DNA from: Leptospira wolbachii serovar Codice str. CDC
Lineage (GTDB): Bacteria > Spirochaetota > Leptospiria > Leptospirales > Leptospiraceae
Reading direction: 5' to 3'
Length of the DNA stretch: 64,000 nucleotides
NCBI RefSeq assembly: GCF_000332515.2
Contig: NZ_AOGZ02000001.1
Location: forward strand, 253,976 to 317,975
The position numbers and the translations under genes are program-made. Positions 45,264-54,155 of the stretch are shown piece after piece. Below the pieces are notes generated by a model that saw only the letters and a program-made list of their open reading frames with translations, did no database searches and was not told where the DNA came from. Every line of letters starts with the position of its first letter. Within the stretch, counting starts at the first letter, position 1.

Positions 45264-45935
45264 TCATTTATTTTTATCCATCGCCTCTTCCAAAAATTGA
45301 TTCAAAGGATATAAGATCCGAAATGATTTCACCGTTTCCTTTCCGAAGTCATCAGAAGTTAAGTCGGCATTTTTTATTTTTTTGGCAACAGCGAAACCTT
45401 TGTATTTTAGTAAGTCGATCATTGGATGATCCTTAGCAAAACCTTTCGGTGCCGTTTTTAATTTTTCAGCATAAAACTCTGTTCCAAAATCTTGAACAAA
45501 CTTACGGTCATCCAAAATCTTTTTGATAGTTTTTGAATCTGTAATGATCCTCTCTCTTATATTATATAATGATTTTGGATCAGGTTGGTAACAACCACCA
45601 CCGATTAAGGATTCGTTCGGCTCTATATGCAGATAATAACCAGTACCTTCAATTTTTTTGCCTCCACCTCTTATGAAAATTCCAAAGTGAGTTTTATATG
45701 GGCTTTTGTCCTTGGAAAATCGCACGTCCTTATAGATTCTAAAAATACAGGACTTAGGATCGACACCCTTTACACTTTTATCGAACTTTTCAATTTCTGC
45801 TAAAAAATATCCGGTCAAAACCACCAGCTCACTTTGGATTTCACTAAACCGATCTTTGTTTTCGATAAACCAGTTTCGGTTGTTATTCAATTTTAAATCA
45901 GATAAGAACTTTAAAATATTTTTACTAATTTTCAC
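45264..45935 (-). CDS. DUF2461 family protein
   Basis: A 223-residue protein matching the DUF2461/TIGR02453 family. The start LKFLSDLKLNNNRNWFIENKDRF, the block CIFRIYKDVRFSKDKSPYKTHFGIFIRGGGKK and the GGGCYQPDPKSLYNIRERI block are family hallmarks. The biochemical function of the family is not established. It stands alone with a structured repeat between it and the next gene. Confidence 0.82.
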   Translation of the reverse strand: MKISKNILKFLSDLKLNNNRNWFIENKDRFSEIQSELVVLTGYFLAEIEKFDKSVKGVDPKSCIFRIYKDVRFSKDKSPYKTHFGIFIRGGGKKIEGTGYYLHIEPNESLIGGGCYQPDPKSLYNIRERIITDSKTIKKILDDRKFVQDFGTEFYAEKLKTAPKGFAKDHPMIDLLKYKGFAVAKKIKNADLTSDDFGKETVKSFRILYPLNQFLEEAMDKNK

Positions 45936-45994
45936 TTCCAGCCGATCTCCTTACCAGTAAATGATTCGTTTGGATTCATCTTTTTAATGCAACC

Positions 45995-46060
45995 GGGTTT
46001 TTCCGGACTGCGTTGACACTCCGTCCCCCGCCATCTAACTATGGCAGGTGACCAAGCCCT
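45995..46060. repeat. Structured intergenic repeat, copy B
   Basis: The element runs from GGGTTTTTCCGGACTGCG to CAAGCCCT and contains an imperfect 8-bp hairpin CCCGCCAT/ATGGCAGG with loop CTAACT (46027-46048). The CCGG start and the terminal CAAGCCCT match copy A at 25.6 kb; the middle is more diverged. Confidence 0.65.
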
Positions 46061-46090
46061 ACAAATTCCTATTGTAAGAAAAATGTTTTG

Positions 46091-47077
46091 TTATTCAGCA
46101 AGTGACTTAATGGTTTTATACTCGCTTAAGTCAGTGAATATCTCAGTTGTGTATGGATTTCGTTTTGTTTTTACCCATTTATACACCATATAACCGAATA
46201 CAGCCACATTGGTAACTAAGGCAATCGCAGAAACCGAGTTATAGATCCATGGTTGGTATGTAGAACGAACTACATAGGCACCAGAATCTAGAAATGCTGG
46301 AAATGTCTGAGCAAACATACACCAAATAGCAAGTGTTTGTGCCCGGTGTTGTAGCCATGCTCCTTTTCCGATGGTGAATGCACAAAGTGTCGGAGCAACT
46401 AATAGTGCCAAACCTGCATACCAAGAATGTGTCGGAATACAATTGTATGTATAAGAAAAGTTCCATAGATCGTAAGCGATGATCCAAAACCAAAGCATAT
46501 CTGGCCAAAGCATATCTCGACTTTTATCTGACTTCGTTTCTTTTCGGATTACGATCCCAAACCAACCAGTGATTGTGACGGTATTTAGAATACCTGCCAT
46601 GGCGTTCATATAGTTCCAAGGTCCACCAATGACGCCAGTACCCTCGCCCTCGATGGGCCCAGAAAAATTATTCCAATAGATTTTGCCGACTTGGAAATCA
46701 CGAGTGACCGCTTCGATGATATTCACTGCTAGAATTAAAGCGGGGAAAATTAGTGCCAGTTTAACATCCGCTAATCGCCAAGTTACCTTACCATTGGCAT
46801 CCTTTTTCTGAATATGTCGAATCGCCCAAAAGATAATACAACCTGCAGTTGCAGAATATACTTTTACGAGGTGAAACCAATCAGTATAGGTTTGTTCCTT
46901 CATAAAGAAAAACCAGAGAATGGACAGAAATGTAGGAAGGATGATAAAGCTAAAAAAGCCTGCCCATTTCCATCTTCTTGCAAATTCGTTAAAAATAAAC
47001 AATGCTGCAAATACAAGCAGCCATATCCCCAATCCCTGAGCAGTTGTCGTGCCCGCAGCTGAATTAAAAGTCCACAT
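46091..47077 (-). CDS. DUF5692 family membrane protein
   Basis: A membrane protein of about 328 residues with nine or so helices. The segment WFWIIAYDLWNFSYTYNCIPTHSWYAGLALLVAPT is the most conserved part of what I take to be the DUF5692 family. Two Met codons (47083 and 47077) are close together; the second is adopted here. A good sigma-70-type promoter (TTGACT-N18-CATAAT) lies 52-81 bases upstream. The function is unknown. Confidence 0.7.
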   Translation of the reverse strand: MWTFNSAAGTTTAQGLGIWLLVFAALFIFNEFARRWKWAGFFSFIILPTFLSILWFFFMKEQTYTDWFHLVKVYSATAGCIIFWAIRHIQKKDANGKVTWRLADVKLALIFPALILAVNIIEAVTRDFQVGKIYWNNFSGPIEGEGTGVIGGPWNYMNAMAGILNTVTITGWFGIVIRKETKSDKSRDMLWPDMLWFWIIAYDLWNFSYTYNCIPTHSWYAGLALLVAPTLCAFTIGKGAWLQHRAQTLAIWCMFAQTFPAFLDSGAYVVRSTYQPWIYNSVSAIALVTNVAVFGYMVYKWVKTKRNPYTTEIFTDLSEYKTIKSLAE

Positions 47078-47128
47078 AGTCAAAAACTCCTGTCGATTCA
47101 GATCCTATATTTCACAAATTACACAACC

Positions 47129-47158
47129 ATTATGACCATCCAGTCAACGAAAAGTCAA
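47129..47158 (-). promoter_or_regulatory. Promoter of the DUF5692 gene with possible operator
   Basis: On the minus strand the -35 TTGACT (47153-47158) and -10 CATAAT (47129-47134) are 18 bases apart. The spacer contains GACTGGATGGTC, a dyad of the kind bound by TetR-family repressors, between the two boxes. No TetR gene is adjacent, so the repressor would be encoded elsewhere. Confidence 0.55.
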
Positions 47159-47487
47159 GAAATCTTATGTGACAATTTTTGAGTGAACAGGGGTTTTACA
47201 GGATCCAACCATCTAATTACCTGTATTTATTTCACAAAAAACATTTGTTAATCGATATTTTTAAGATTTTCCTTGCTAAAGAAATGAAGGTACCGTTTAA
47301 TGGTAATAGATTCGTAGCATTATCGTTTATTTAACCACTAGAGTAGTCCCCACTTTCTTGCATTCTGATCTCTTTCTTAAGTTTTCCCCTGCATTTTCGT
47401 TGAGTTTTTACCCGATCTCCCGTATGGGTTAGTTGTATTTAAATTTGCAATTTTGAAGAATCAAAAATAAACTTTTGAGGACATCAC
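47159..47487. other. Gap and 5' leader in front of the RRM gene
   Basis: This 329-base stretch has no coding frame that I can support. It ends in TTTTGAGGA, the ribosome site for the RRM protein. A long leader is common for cold-regulated RNA-binding proteins, but I see no convincing RNA structure. TACCGTTTAATGGTA (47291-47305) is a weak dyad. Confidence 0.4.
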
Positions 47488-47751
47488 ATGTCAGTAAACA
47501 TATACGTAGGTAACCTTTCTTATGAAATGACGGAAGGAAAGTTAAATGAACTTTTTTCCGCACACGGAGCAGTTACATCTGCAAAAATCATTATGGACCA
47601 GTATTCTGGTAATTCTAAAGGTTTCGGTTTTATCGAAATGAAAGAACGTAGCGATGCAGATAAAGCAATTAGCGATTTGAATGGAAAAAACATTCTAAAC
47701 CGCGAAATGAAAGTGAACATCGCAAAACCAAAAACAAACAACTGGAACTAA
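47488..47751 (+). CDS. RRM-type RNA-binding protein
   Basis: An 87-residue protein with a single RNA-recognition motif. RNP2 is IYVGNLS near residue 5 and RNP1 is KGFGFIEM near residue 45, with aromatic residues at the RNA-contacting positions. A short basic tail (KPKTNNWN) ends it. Bacterial single-RRM proteins of this size are often cold-induced RNA chaperones. GAGGA lies upstream of the ATG. It is monocistronic. Confidence 0.88.
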   Translation: MSVNIYVGNLSYEMTEGKLNELFSAHGAVTSAKIIMDQYSGNSKGFGFIEMKERSDADKAISDLNGKNILNREMKVNIAKPKTNNWN

Positions 47752-48004
47752 CTTCCTATTAATTTTTTGATTTCAGTCTTAAGGATACAATATTCTAAGG
47801 CTGGGATCAGAAAATGGAAACTTACCTGATTTTCTTCACTGATTTTGATTCCACATCTAATTCGAAAATTCCCTAACAATTACATGAACCACAACCGCAT
47901 AACTACCAGCAGTTGAAAGGTCATCAATTAGAACACCTTTCCTAACTACTATAAACCATCTACAAAACCAAACCGGTGATAATAAATCGTTAGGTCTGCC
48001 CGCA

Positions 48005-48448
48005 CTACTCCAAGTTATTGACTACACGTTGCAGTAAAGTGATCAACATCGAACGTTCGTCATCTGTAAATCCTTCTGACGCCTGTTTGGCGACTTCCAT
48101 CATTTGTCCCTTCACAGCCGGAAGGCGTTTTTTGGCTTTAGCTGACAGAGAAATGTAACTGGCACGTTTGTCTGTGGGGTGTGCCCCACGCAGAATCAGC
48201 CCATCCCGTTCCATACGCACAAGTAGCGCCGCCATCGTAGGTTGCTCTACATTTGCCATTTCAGCGAGCTGCTTTTGTAATAGTGCACCATTCTCTTCGA
48301 GTGCTGTCAGAACAGGTAGGTAGGCCATACCAAAATCGAACGGTCGCAGCTTTTGTTCAAAATGCCACATAAGCAATCGAGACGCTTGGTTGACCCAAAA
48401 AGTAGGAGTGGACTCCGGTTTCCAAAAAAAATCTTCTTTATTTTTCAT
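48005..48448 (-). CDS. MarR-family transcriptional regulator
   Basis: A 147-residue winged-helix regulator. The HTH region GALLQKQLAEMANVEQPTMAALLVRMERDGLILRGAHPTDKRA near residues 55-100 is typical of MarR, including the wing Asp-Lys-Arg. It diverges from a small membrane protein gene, its likely target. A perfect palindrome overlaps its own start codon, which suggests tight autorepression. Confidence 0.88.
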   Translation of the reverse strand: MKNKEDFFWKPESTPTFWVNQASRLLMWHFEQKLRPFDFGMAYLPVLTALEENGALLQKQLAEMANVEQPTMAALLVRMERDGLILRGAHPTDKRASYISLSAKAKKRLPAVKGQMMEVAKQASEGFTDDERSMLITLLQRVVNNLE

Positions 48449-48458
48449 AGCATGCTAT
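48447..48458. promoter_or_regulatory. Palindrome overlapping the marR start codon
   Basis: ATAGCATGCTAT is a perfect 12-bp palindrome that includes two bases of the marR start codon. It lies in the 123-base space between the divergent marR and membrane-protein genes, so one site could control both. Confidence 0.55.
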
Positions 48459-48571
48459 ATATATTACCTAAATACAAACATCGGGACTGACTTGTGATTT
48501 TTCAAGTTCCCTGCCCTGTAACGGAAAGAGAACAAAAAGTCACCACATCACCCCATAAGAGGAATTTTCAA

Positions 48572-49054
48572 ATGAGTTTACTATATGATCACTACATTAG
48601 TTTTTTTGCCATCCTTTCCTGTTTAGGATGGATTAGTATGTTTGTTGCCAAAAAAAGCGGACAACTCTGGCTCGGAAACTGTATGGGCATTGTTTATCAC
48701 ATTGCTCTGGCTCCTGTAATCCAAGCCCTTCCGGCCCCTGAATTTGTTCGGATGGCAGGATATACATGGATTTTTTGTGATGCCTTGATTGATGTTGCTT
48801 CCATCAACAGCATGAGTGAAAAGAATGCTTGGGCATTACGAATGGGGGTACATATACCTGCCACAATTTGGATCATCGGTAGTTCTATCAGTATGGCGCC
48901 AGTCCCACGTTCAGTTGGAATCGTGTTAGGCATCTTACTGGCATTACACGCAATCTTTGGGCCTAAAATTCCTGATTCAAAATTTAAGTTATTCATCTTC
49001 GTATTACCGCTGATGACTTTATGGCTTACACTCATTGCATACCATTCTTTTTAA
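48572..49054 (+). CDS. Small membrane protein controlled by MarR
   Basis: A 160-residue protein with five predicted helices and no known domain. The ATG at 48572 is chosen because AGAGGA lies eight bases upstream; the frame is open back to 48494, but that segment is not membrane-like. It diverges from marR. A transport or detoxification role is suggested only by this arrangement. Confidence 0.65.
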   Translation: MSLLYDHYISFFAILSCLGWISMFVAKKSGQLWLGNCMGIVYHIALAPVIQALPAPEFVRMAGYTWIFCDALIDVASINSMSEKNAWALRMGVHIPATIWIIGSSISMAPVPRSVGIVLGILLALHAIFGPKIPDSKFKLFIFVLPLMTLWLTLIAYHSF

Positions 49055-49122
49055 TATTATTTTTGAATTCTTGGGGTGCTCCCAATGGTATTGGCGTTTT
49101 CCAATCATAGAGTAGATGGGTT

Positions 49123-49173
49123 GGGCTACACCGGGGTCCGCTTTCGTCCACCTAACGGTGGACTATAAGCCCT
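49123..49173. repeat. Structured intergenic repeat, copy C
   Basis: The element runs from GGGCTACACCGGGGTCCGC to AAGCCCT. Terminal GGGCT/AGCCC can pair, and inside is a perfect 7-bp hairpin GTCCACC-TAAC-GGTGGAC (49146-49163). Its architecture equals copy A, with CGGGGTCCGC shared and a different hairpin sequence. Confidence 0.7.
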
Positions 49174-49210
49174 GCGTATCCTCAGGGCGCAAGACTTCGT
49201 CCAAACAATT

Positions 49211-49804
49211 TCACTGGAAGGCTTCTTCTAGTGACTTAAACACGTCTCGACTAACACCTACTGGCATAAAAAATCCAATGGAATTTACCGGTTGGGAAGA
49301 CCCGCCGTAAATTTCAATCGCCACCGAGGTTTGGGATGATTCTGCAATTAATATCTCTTGGAATTTAGGATACACTTTGGTGGGGGCCAAAAAATATGAT
49401 AAAAAATTCTTAAAAGGAAAAGAAGCACTGAGTCCATCCATTCTGGGAATAGAAAAAGTTTTAAACTTAAGAGAAACTTGTTTCTTTTGTTCAAAAGAAA
49501 GCCCTTCGAACCGACACCCAAGAACAGATCGTAACTTCGCCTGCTCCGTATCAGGTCCGTCCAAATAAATGGCTAGGCTATCGCAATTGGTAATCCCTAC
49601 CGACTCCCATTCTTTTTGAAAACGATCCCAACTGTTTCCAATATCTTTATAAGCTCCCTTATGCGTTACATAGTAAATCTCTGTGGGACCAAAAGACTCT
49701 TTACTCACGGTCACTTGCCCAAACCCACCCATATAACCATAAAAGGCGAACCCAAACAAAACCAAGACGGCAATAGTGATACCAATATTTTTTCCCTTTT
49801 TCAT
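49211..49804 (-). CDS. Membrane-anchored GyrI-like domain protein
   Basis: A 197-residue protein with one N-terminal membrane helix (IGITIAVLVLFGFAFYGYMGG) and a soluble domain resembling the GyrI-like/SOUL small-molecule-binding fold. Blocks such as EIYYVTHKGAYKDIGNSWDRFQKEW and CRFEGLSFEQKKQ fit it. The domain would face the periplasm or be held at the membrane. No DNA-binding part is present. AGGAGAAAGAT precedes the ATG. Confidence 0.68.
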   Translation of the reverse strand: MKKGKNIGITIAVLVLFGFAFYGYMGGFGQVTVSKESFGPTEIYYVTHKGAYKDIGNSWDRFQKEWESVGITNCDSLAIYLDGPDTEQAKLRSVLGCRFEGLSFEQKKQVSLKFKTFSIPRMDGLSASFPFKNFLSYFLAPTKVYPKFQEILIAESSQTSVAIEIYGGSSQPVNSIGFFMPVGVSRDVFKSLEEAFQ

Positions 49805-50079
49805 ATCTTTCTCCTTGGCTTTTATTAAATGCTAAAACAAAAAAATACAATTAGAATTTTAAAATAGGAAAAGGATGAAATGTAAAACAGGGCTTAATCC
49901 CTGATTCATCAAAAAAACTGGCACTCAACTCAAGAAGATCCTAACTTCATTTTGGTGATTTAGTCACAATCTCAGCTAGTTAAATTAATTTTGAATTTTC
50001 CAATATATGTTCTTCTTGATTAAATGTTTTTTCAAAAAAATATTTGACAATTTTACAAAATAACAAGTTTTCATTGCAA

Positions 50080-50886
50080 ATGGAAAAAAAAATTAAATTT
50101 CATAAGCTAACAAAACTTCTGCTCCTTATAACTCTCTTTTTGAACTTCACATGTGCAGCAGATGTAAGGTTACTAAATCCAATTGATTCGAATGAAGCAA
50201 AGAATCAAACACTAGTTGGGTTTATTATTTTAGATGACCTTAATAATGATGCACAAGATGCAAGTGCAATGATTCTCAAAGTGCATCCAATCCTTTCCAC
50301 AGAAATGGTCATTTTTGATTGGCAATCAAAAACTCCGGTAGAAAATTTATCAAATGCTAAAAAACCAATGGTGACTGTGGAAGAAGATGGCGAAAAAGTC
50401 TCTTATACAAATCAACTTGTGACATCCACCCCTACCTTCATTCTAGATTCACGCAAAGATCATTATCTAGGATATATGCAGTGGGAACGATTCTGCAATC
50501 ACTGTTCGAAACCAACTTCATATAGAATAAACTTAGAACCGCAAAAAAGTTTCTCAACCTTAAAAATCAAGGGGAAACCAGGTGAAATCGTTTTTTTAGG
50601 CATCTATCGGGTTAGCGTAACAAAAGAGGATTTCAATATTAATCAAATATTAACTAACCAAGCGAGAAAATTAGATTATGTCTTTGAGAGAATATCTCCC
50701 AATTCTCCATTTTGGCAAAAAGATTTCAGAGATTATTATATTTGGTCTAAGTTTGAAAAAGAATATGGTTACAATGAACGATCTGCAGAAATCAAATTTC
50801 TGAAAAATATTATTAATGGCCAACAAAAAGGATATTGGAAAGAGAAAGCCGAAAAAAGATTAAGTGAACTTTTGGCTGCGAAATAA
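50080..50886 (+). CDS. Lipoprotein of unknown function
   Basis: A protein of about 268 residues. The ATG at 50080 starts a signal peptide (LLLLITLFLNFTC) with a lipobox; the frame continues upstream to a TTG at 50044 that has no signal-like sequence. The mature part includes FCNHCSKPTSYRINL, with a Cys pair, and a basic C-terminal tail. No domain is recognised. No gene flanks it closely. Confidence 0.65.
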   Translation: MEKKIKFHKLTKLLLLITLFLNFTCAADVRLLNPIDSNEAKNQTLVGFIILDDLNNDAQDASAMILKVHPILSTEMVIFDWQSKTPVENLSNAKKPMVTVEEDGEKVSYTNQLVTSTPTFILDSRKDHYLGYMQWERFCNHCSKPTSYRINLEPQKSFSTLKIKGKPGEIVFLGIYRVSVTKEDFNINQILTNQARKLDYVFERISPNSPFWQKDFRDYYIWSKFEKEYGYNERSAEIKFLKNIINGQQKGYWKEKAEKRLSELLAAK

Positions 50887-51052
50887 TAGAAAGAAAATTA
50901 AGGCTAGTTGTGGTTGTTGTTCCTTTATTTTATTTTGGAAGCAACGGAGTATTCAAAGTATAACTTAGCTTGTGTTTACTCCATTCTAATTGACTTCGTA
51001 TTTTTTCAATTTTTAAAAAAAATAGAGTCGCCGTAAGGCCACCTAATTTCCC

Positions 51053-51109
51053 ATAATCGACATTGTGTCGCGATTATCATGATCCCAATTGATTTTTGGG
51101 AATTGGATC
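51053..51109. promoter_or_regulatory. Two stem-loops upstream of the patatin gene
   Basis: The first is ATAATCG...CGATTAT (51053-51077) with an inner CGACA-TTG-TGTCG stem. The second has arms GATCCCAATT and AATTGGATC with one bulge (51081-51109). They lie 26-82 bases before the ATG at 51135 and could form a leader structure; the second one overlaps an alternative TTG start, which makes that start unlikely. Confidence 0.45.
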
Positions 51110-51134
51110 GTGGAACAACCGTTACCAAGTCACT

Positions 51135-53414
51135 ATGTGGTCAAAGACAACCGCCCCATCAATTAAAGAAATCATTGCAGGAACCGATTTATTCCTGAAC
51201 CTCTCTTCCGAAACAAAAGAACACCTAGCAAGGTCGTTCCTTAAAGTCAAAGTGACAAAGAAAAAAGTTGTGATCAAACAAGGAGAACCTGGTGACGCAC
51301 TATACCTTGTGGCAACCGGAAGTTTTAGCGTTTACGTCACAACAGATGGGAAAAAGCAGAAAGTAGGTGAGATTAAACCGGGAAGCTGCTTTGGCGAAGG
51401 CGCGCTTGTAACACGAGAGCCGCGAAACGCTACAGTGGTCTGCGATCAGTCTGGAACGGTCTACCACATTGGCCGCGAAGAGTTCACGCGTGCACTGAAA
51501 GATCGCCCGGAAGAACTAAAGGCTTTCATAAGGCTTATCAGTCGAAGGTCTCGCGCTTTACATAGAAGTGTATTTCGTCCCGAACCAAGACGTATCAAAG
51601 AACTCATTTCGTCAGTCTCACTATTCAGTGGTGTAGGAGCAAAACTCATCGCTGAGTTAGAGCCACAGATGGAATGGATATTTTTGCCTGGTGGCGAGAC
51701 GCTCATGCGACAGGGCGACAAAGCCGACGGTATGTATGTCGTCGTGAACGGAAGTCTCGTTTATGAAGTGAGAAATCATGAGAACCTCATCGTTTCGACT
51801 GGATATTTTTCCAAAGGTGACATCATCGGTGAGATAGCACTTTTGACTGGTGAACCCCGAACCGCGACTGTTGTCGCAACACTCTCCTGTGAAATTGTGA
51901 AAATCAGTAATGCTGCATTTGAGGCCGTCTTTTCCAAACATCCCCCAAGTATGTTTGCCATCACCAAACTGATCGCAGAACGGTTCACAAACGACAGAAT
52001 GGGGAAACGAATGGTCAAACAGGCAAGGAGTATCATCACACTCTTTCCGCTTCAGAAAGATCTATCAGTTCGCAATTTTGCCCTGAGCCTTGCACAAGCT
52101 CTGAAAAAAATCGGACGCACCTCAATCATCGAAAGTCGCGACTTTAAAAAACGCATTGGCAACAGGGAGTATGCAGTTTCAGACTTACTCGAATCGCTCT
52201 ATCACCTGCAGGACTCCCATGAATTCCTGATTCTTTGTCCTGACTTTGAAGACAAACTTTGGACAGAGACGATACTGCACCATACTAATCGTATTTTATT
52301 GTTAAGCGATGCAAACAAAGCGGGTGGGCTTACCTCTGAAGAGATACGTTTTCTCGGAGATTCCGATGAAACCTTTGGTCCCGTGCGGGAACTTGTGTTA
52401 CTCTATTCAAACCCGAACCAGAAGCCAACAAATACTGCAAACCTAACACGAATTAGAAAAACGGATACCGTCAGACATATTCGCACTTATAGTAGTCATG
52501 GTTTTGAAAGTCTATCCCGGTTTATCACTGGTCGTTCGGTGGGACTTGCCTTAGGTGGTGGCGGTGCCAAGGGGCTTGCCCACATCGGACTTTTAAAAGC
52601 CATGCAGGAAGAAAACATACCCATCGACATGATTGGTGGCACGAGTGCAGGCGCCCTTATGGCGAGCATCTATGCAATGGGTTACGATGCACCCGAATTA
52701 GAACGTGTAGCCAAGGCACTCATGAGCGACAAAAAGACACTCAACGACTACACGATTCCGACTGTCTCACTCATTCGTGGTAAAAAATTCAACACAGTGA
52801 TCAAAAATTTCGTTGGCGAAACTATGATCGAAGATCTCTGGCTTCCTTATTTTTCCGTGGCAACGAGCCTGACCAAAGCCCAAAAGGTGATCTTCGATCG
52901 TGGCCCTGTGTGGAAAGCACTGCGTGCTTCTGCATCGATTCCTGGCATTTTACCACCGTTCTACGAAAAAAACGAACTACTCGTCGATGGTGCCATGCTC
53001 GATAACATTCCAGGAGCGGTAATGCGAGAGAGGGGCGCCGATTTTGTGATTTCTGTAGCACTCTCCTCAGAGGGAGATTCCACGGCAGACGAAGTATTTA
53101 GTGGCATATATGAAGCAAATAATTCGGGAGCACTTCCCTCTGCGCTACGTATTTTATTCAAACGGATCATCGGCAAAGCGCAGAAGCAAAAAGACGTCCC
53201 GGGCCTATTAAGCTTACTGATGCGTGCGACATTTGTCGCTTCCGATGCGGCCAAAGCAAGGGCGAAGACCGAGTCAGATATTTTTGCCGAGTTGCCAGTA
53301 GAACAATATGGCCTTTTCGACTGGAAGAAATTCTACGAACTAGTGGATATCGGATACCAGTATGGCAAGACCCATGCCAAAAGTTGGAAGAAACAACTTG
53401 GGATAAGGGGTTAG
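51135..53414 (+). CDS. Patatin-like phospholipase with two cyclic-nucleotide-binding domains
   Basis: A protein of about 759 residues of the neuropathy-target-esterase type. Two cNMP-binding domains lie at about 15-130 and 155-280 (GSCFGEGALVTREPRNATV and GDIIGEIALLTGEPRTATV are their phosphate-binding cassettes). A middle region of about 170 residues follows, then the patatin domain from about 465: GGGGAKGLAHIG (oxyanion), GGTSAG with S504, and VDGAM with D618. It should hydrolyse phospholipids under nucleotide control. The base composition is visibly richer in GC than the neighbours, which may indicate transfer. ATG 51135 is preferred to a TTG at 51096. Confidence 0.87.
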   Translation: MWSKTTAPSIKEIIAGTDLFLNLSSETKEHLARSFLKVKVTKKKVVIKQGEPGDALYLVATGSFSVYVTTDGKKQKVGEIKPGSCFGEGALVTREPRNATVVCDQSGTVYHIGREEFTRALKDRPEELKAFIRLISRRSRALHRSVFRPEPRRIKELISSVSLFSGVGAKLIAELEPQMEWIFLPGGETLMRQGDKADGMYVVVNGSLVYEVRNHENLIVSTGYFSKGDIIGEIALLTGEPRTATVVATLSCEIVKISNAAFEAVFSKHPPSMFAITKLIAERFTNDRMGKRMVKQARSIITLFPLQKDLSVRNFALSLAQALKKIGRTSIIESRDFKKRIGNREYAVSDLLESLYHLQDSHEFLILCPDFEDKLWTETILHHTNRILLLSDANKAGGLTSEEIRFLGDSDETFGPVRELVLLYSNPNQKPTNTANLTRIRKTDTVRHIRTYSSHGFESLSRFITGRSVGLALGGGGAKGLAHIGLLKAMQEENIPIDMIGGTSAGALMASIYAMGYDAPELERVAKALMSDKKTLNDYTIPTVSLIRGKKFNTVIKNFVGETMIEDLWLPYFSVATSLTKAQKVIFDRGPVWKALRASASIPGILPPFYEKNELLVDGAMLDNIPGAVMRERGADFVISVALSSEGDSTADEVFSGIYEANNSGALPSALRILFKRIIGKAQKQKDVPGLLSLLMRATFVASDAAKARAKTESDIFAELPVEQYGLFDWKKFYELVDIGYQYGKTHAKSWKKQLGIRG

Positions 53415-54022
53415 GCTTCTATTTGAATCGGATACAATAAATCAATTAGTTTCATTTTTTGTTTATAATATTCAGAAGTATAATCATAATGATTTCCAAA
53501 TAAGTTATCTAACTTTCCTGAATTATCTCTGTTTGTATAGATGATGTCTTCAATCTCACGCCTACGACTTTCTAAGTTTGGATCGATATCTTTCCTATGA
53601 GTAATCATCACCTTTACAATTTTCTTTTCTAAGATGTCTACTTTATTGAAGACATATTCAGTTACATTGAATTTGTTTTTGCGTTTGATAAACCAGCGAA
53701 TCGCATCAGGGTATTTTGCCACTAGCTTTCGGTATTCCCCTTTATCCAAGGAAATTGGGTTAGGTTCCATTTGTTGGACTTTTTTTAAATGTTTCACTCG
53801 TTTGGTTTTAGAAAACGCTTCAATAATATATTGATATACCTCTTTGTATTTGGAAGTTTGTAACTTCAGTGACCAAACCAATCCATAAGAATGGAATATA
53901 GGTTTTTTCAATTCAATCAAAGGTAGAGAATTAATTTTATCTCGAATTTTGGAAAGTTCCCGATCCAAACGCAACAATTCTTTTTCTTTTGTTTTGATTG
54001 TGATTTTCCGTTCTACTCTCAT
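53411..54022 (-). CDS. Hypothetical protein, basic and helical
   Basis: A 203-residue lysine-rich protein whose first third is likely a coiled coil (KTKEKELLRLDRELSKIRDKINSL). No family is recognised. Its stop overlaps the end of the convergent patatin gene by four bases. It lies at the left border of the defence-like island, whose first gene diverges from it. A link to the island is not shown. Confidence 0.55.
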   Translation of the reverse strand: MRVERKITIKTKEKELLRLDRELSKIRDKINSLPLIELKKPIFHSYGLVWSLKLQTSKYKEVYQYIIEAFSKTKRVKHLKKVQQMEPNPISLDKGEYRKLVAKYPDAIRWFIKRKNKFNVTEYVFNKVDILEKKIVKVMITHRKDIDPNLESRRREIEDIIYTNRDNSGKLDNLFGNHYDYTSEYYKQKMKLIDLLYPIQIEA

Positions 54023-54155
54023 ACTCTAATTTTATATCGAACTTAGAATCAATGTCTAAATAGGCAGAAATATTTATTTTTCCTGTTTTTCATACAAGAG
54101 CGTTTTTTACTTTGTTTTGTCCCACCGCCAGCTTATACTTGTTCTAATACTATCT

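Noticed and set aside
47835..48004. Open minus-strand frame downstream of marR (about 50 codons)
   Set aside because: It has no start codon and no ribosome site and its translation has no recognisable pattern; chance openness is likely.
51096..51134. TTG start of the patatin gene
   Set aside because: It lies inside an inverted repeat and has no ribosome site; the ATG at 51135 fits better.
54117..54155. Upstream TTG start of the methyltransferase
   Set aside because: The added 13 residues are hydrophobic and lack a ribosome site; the ATG at 54156 is preferred.
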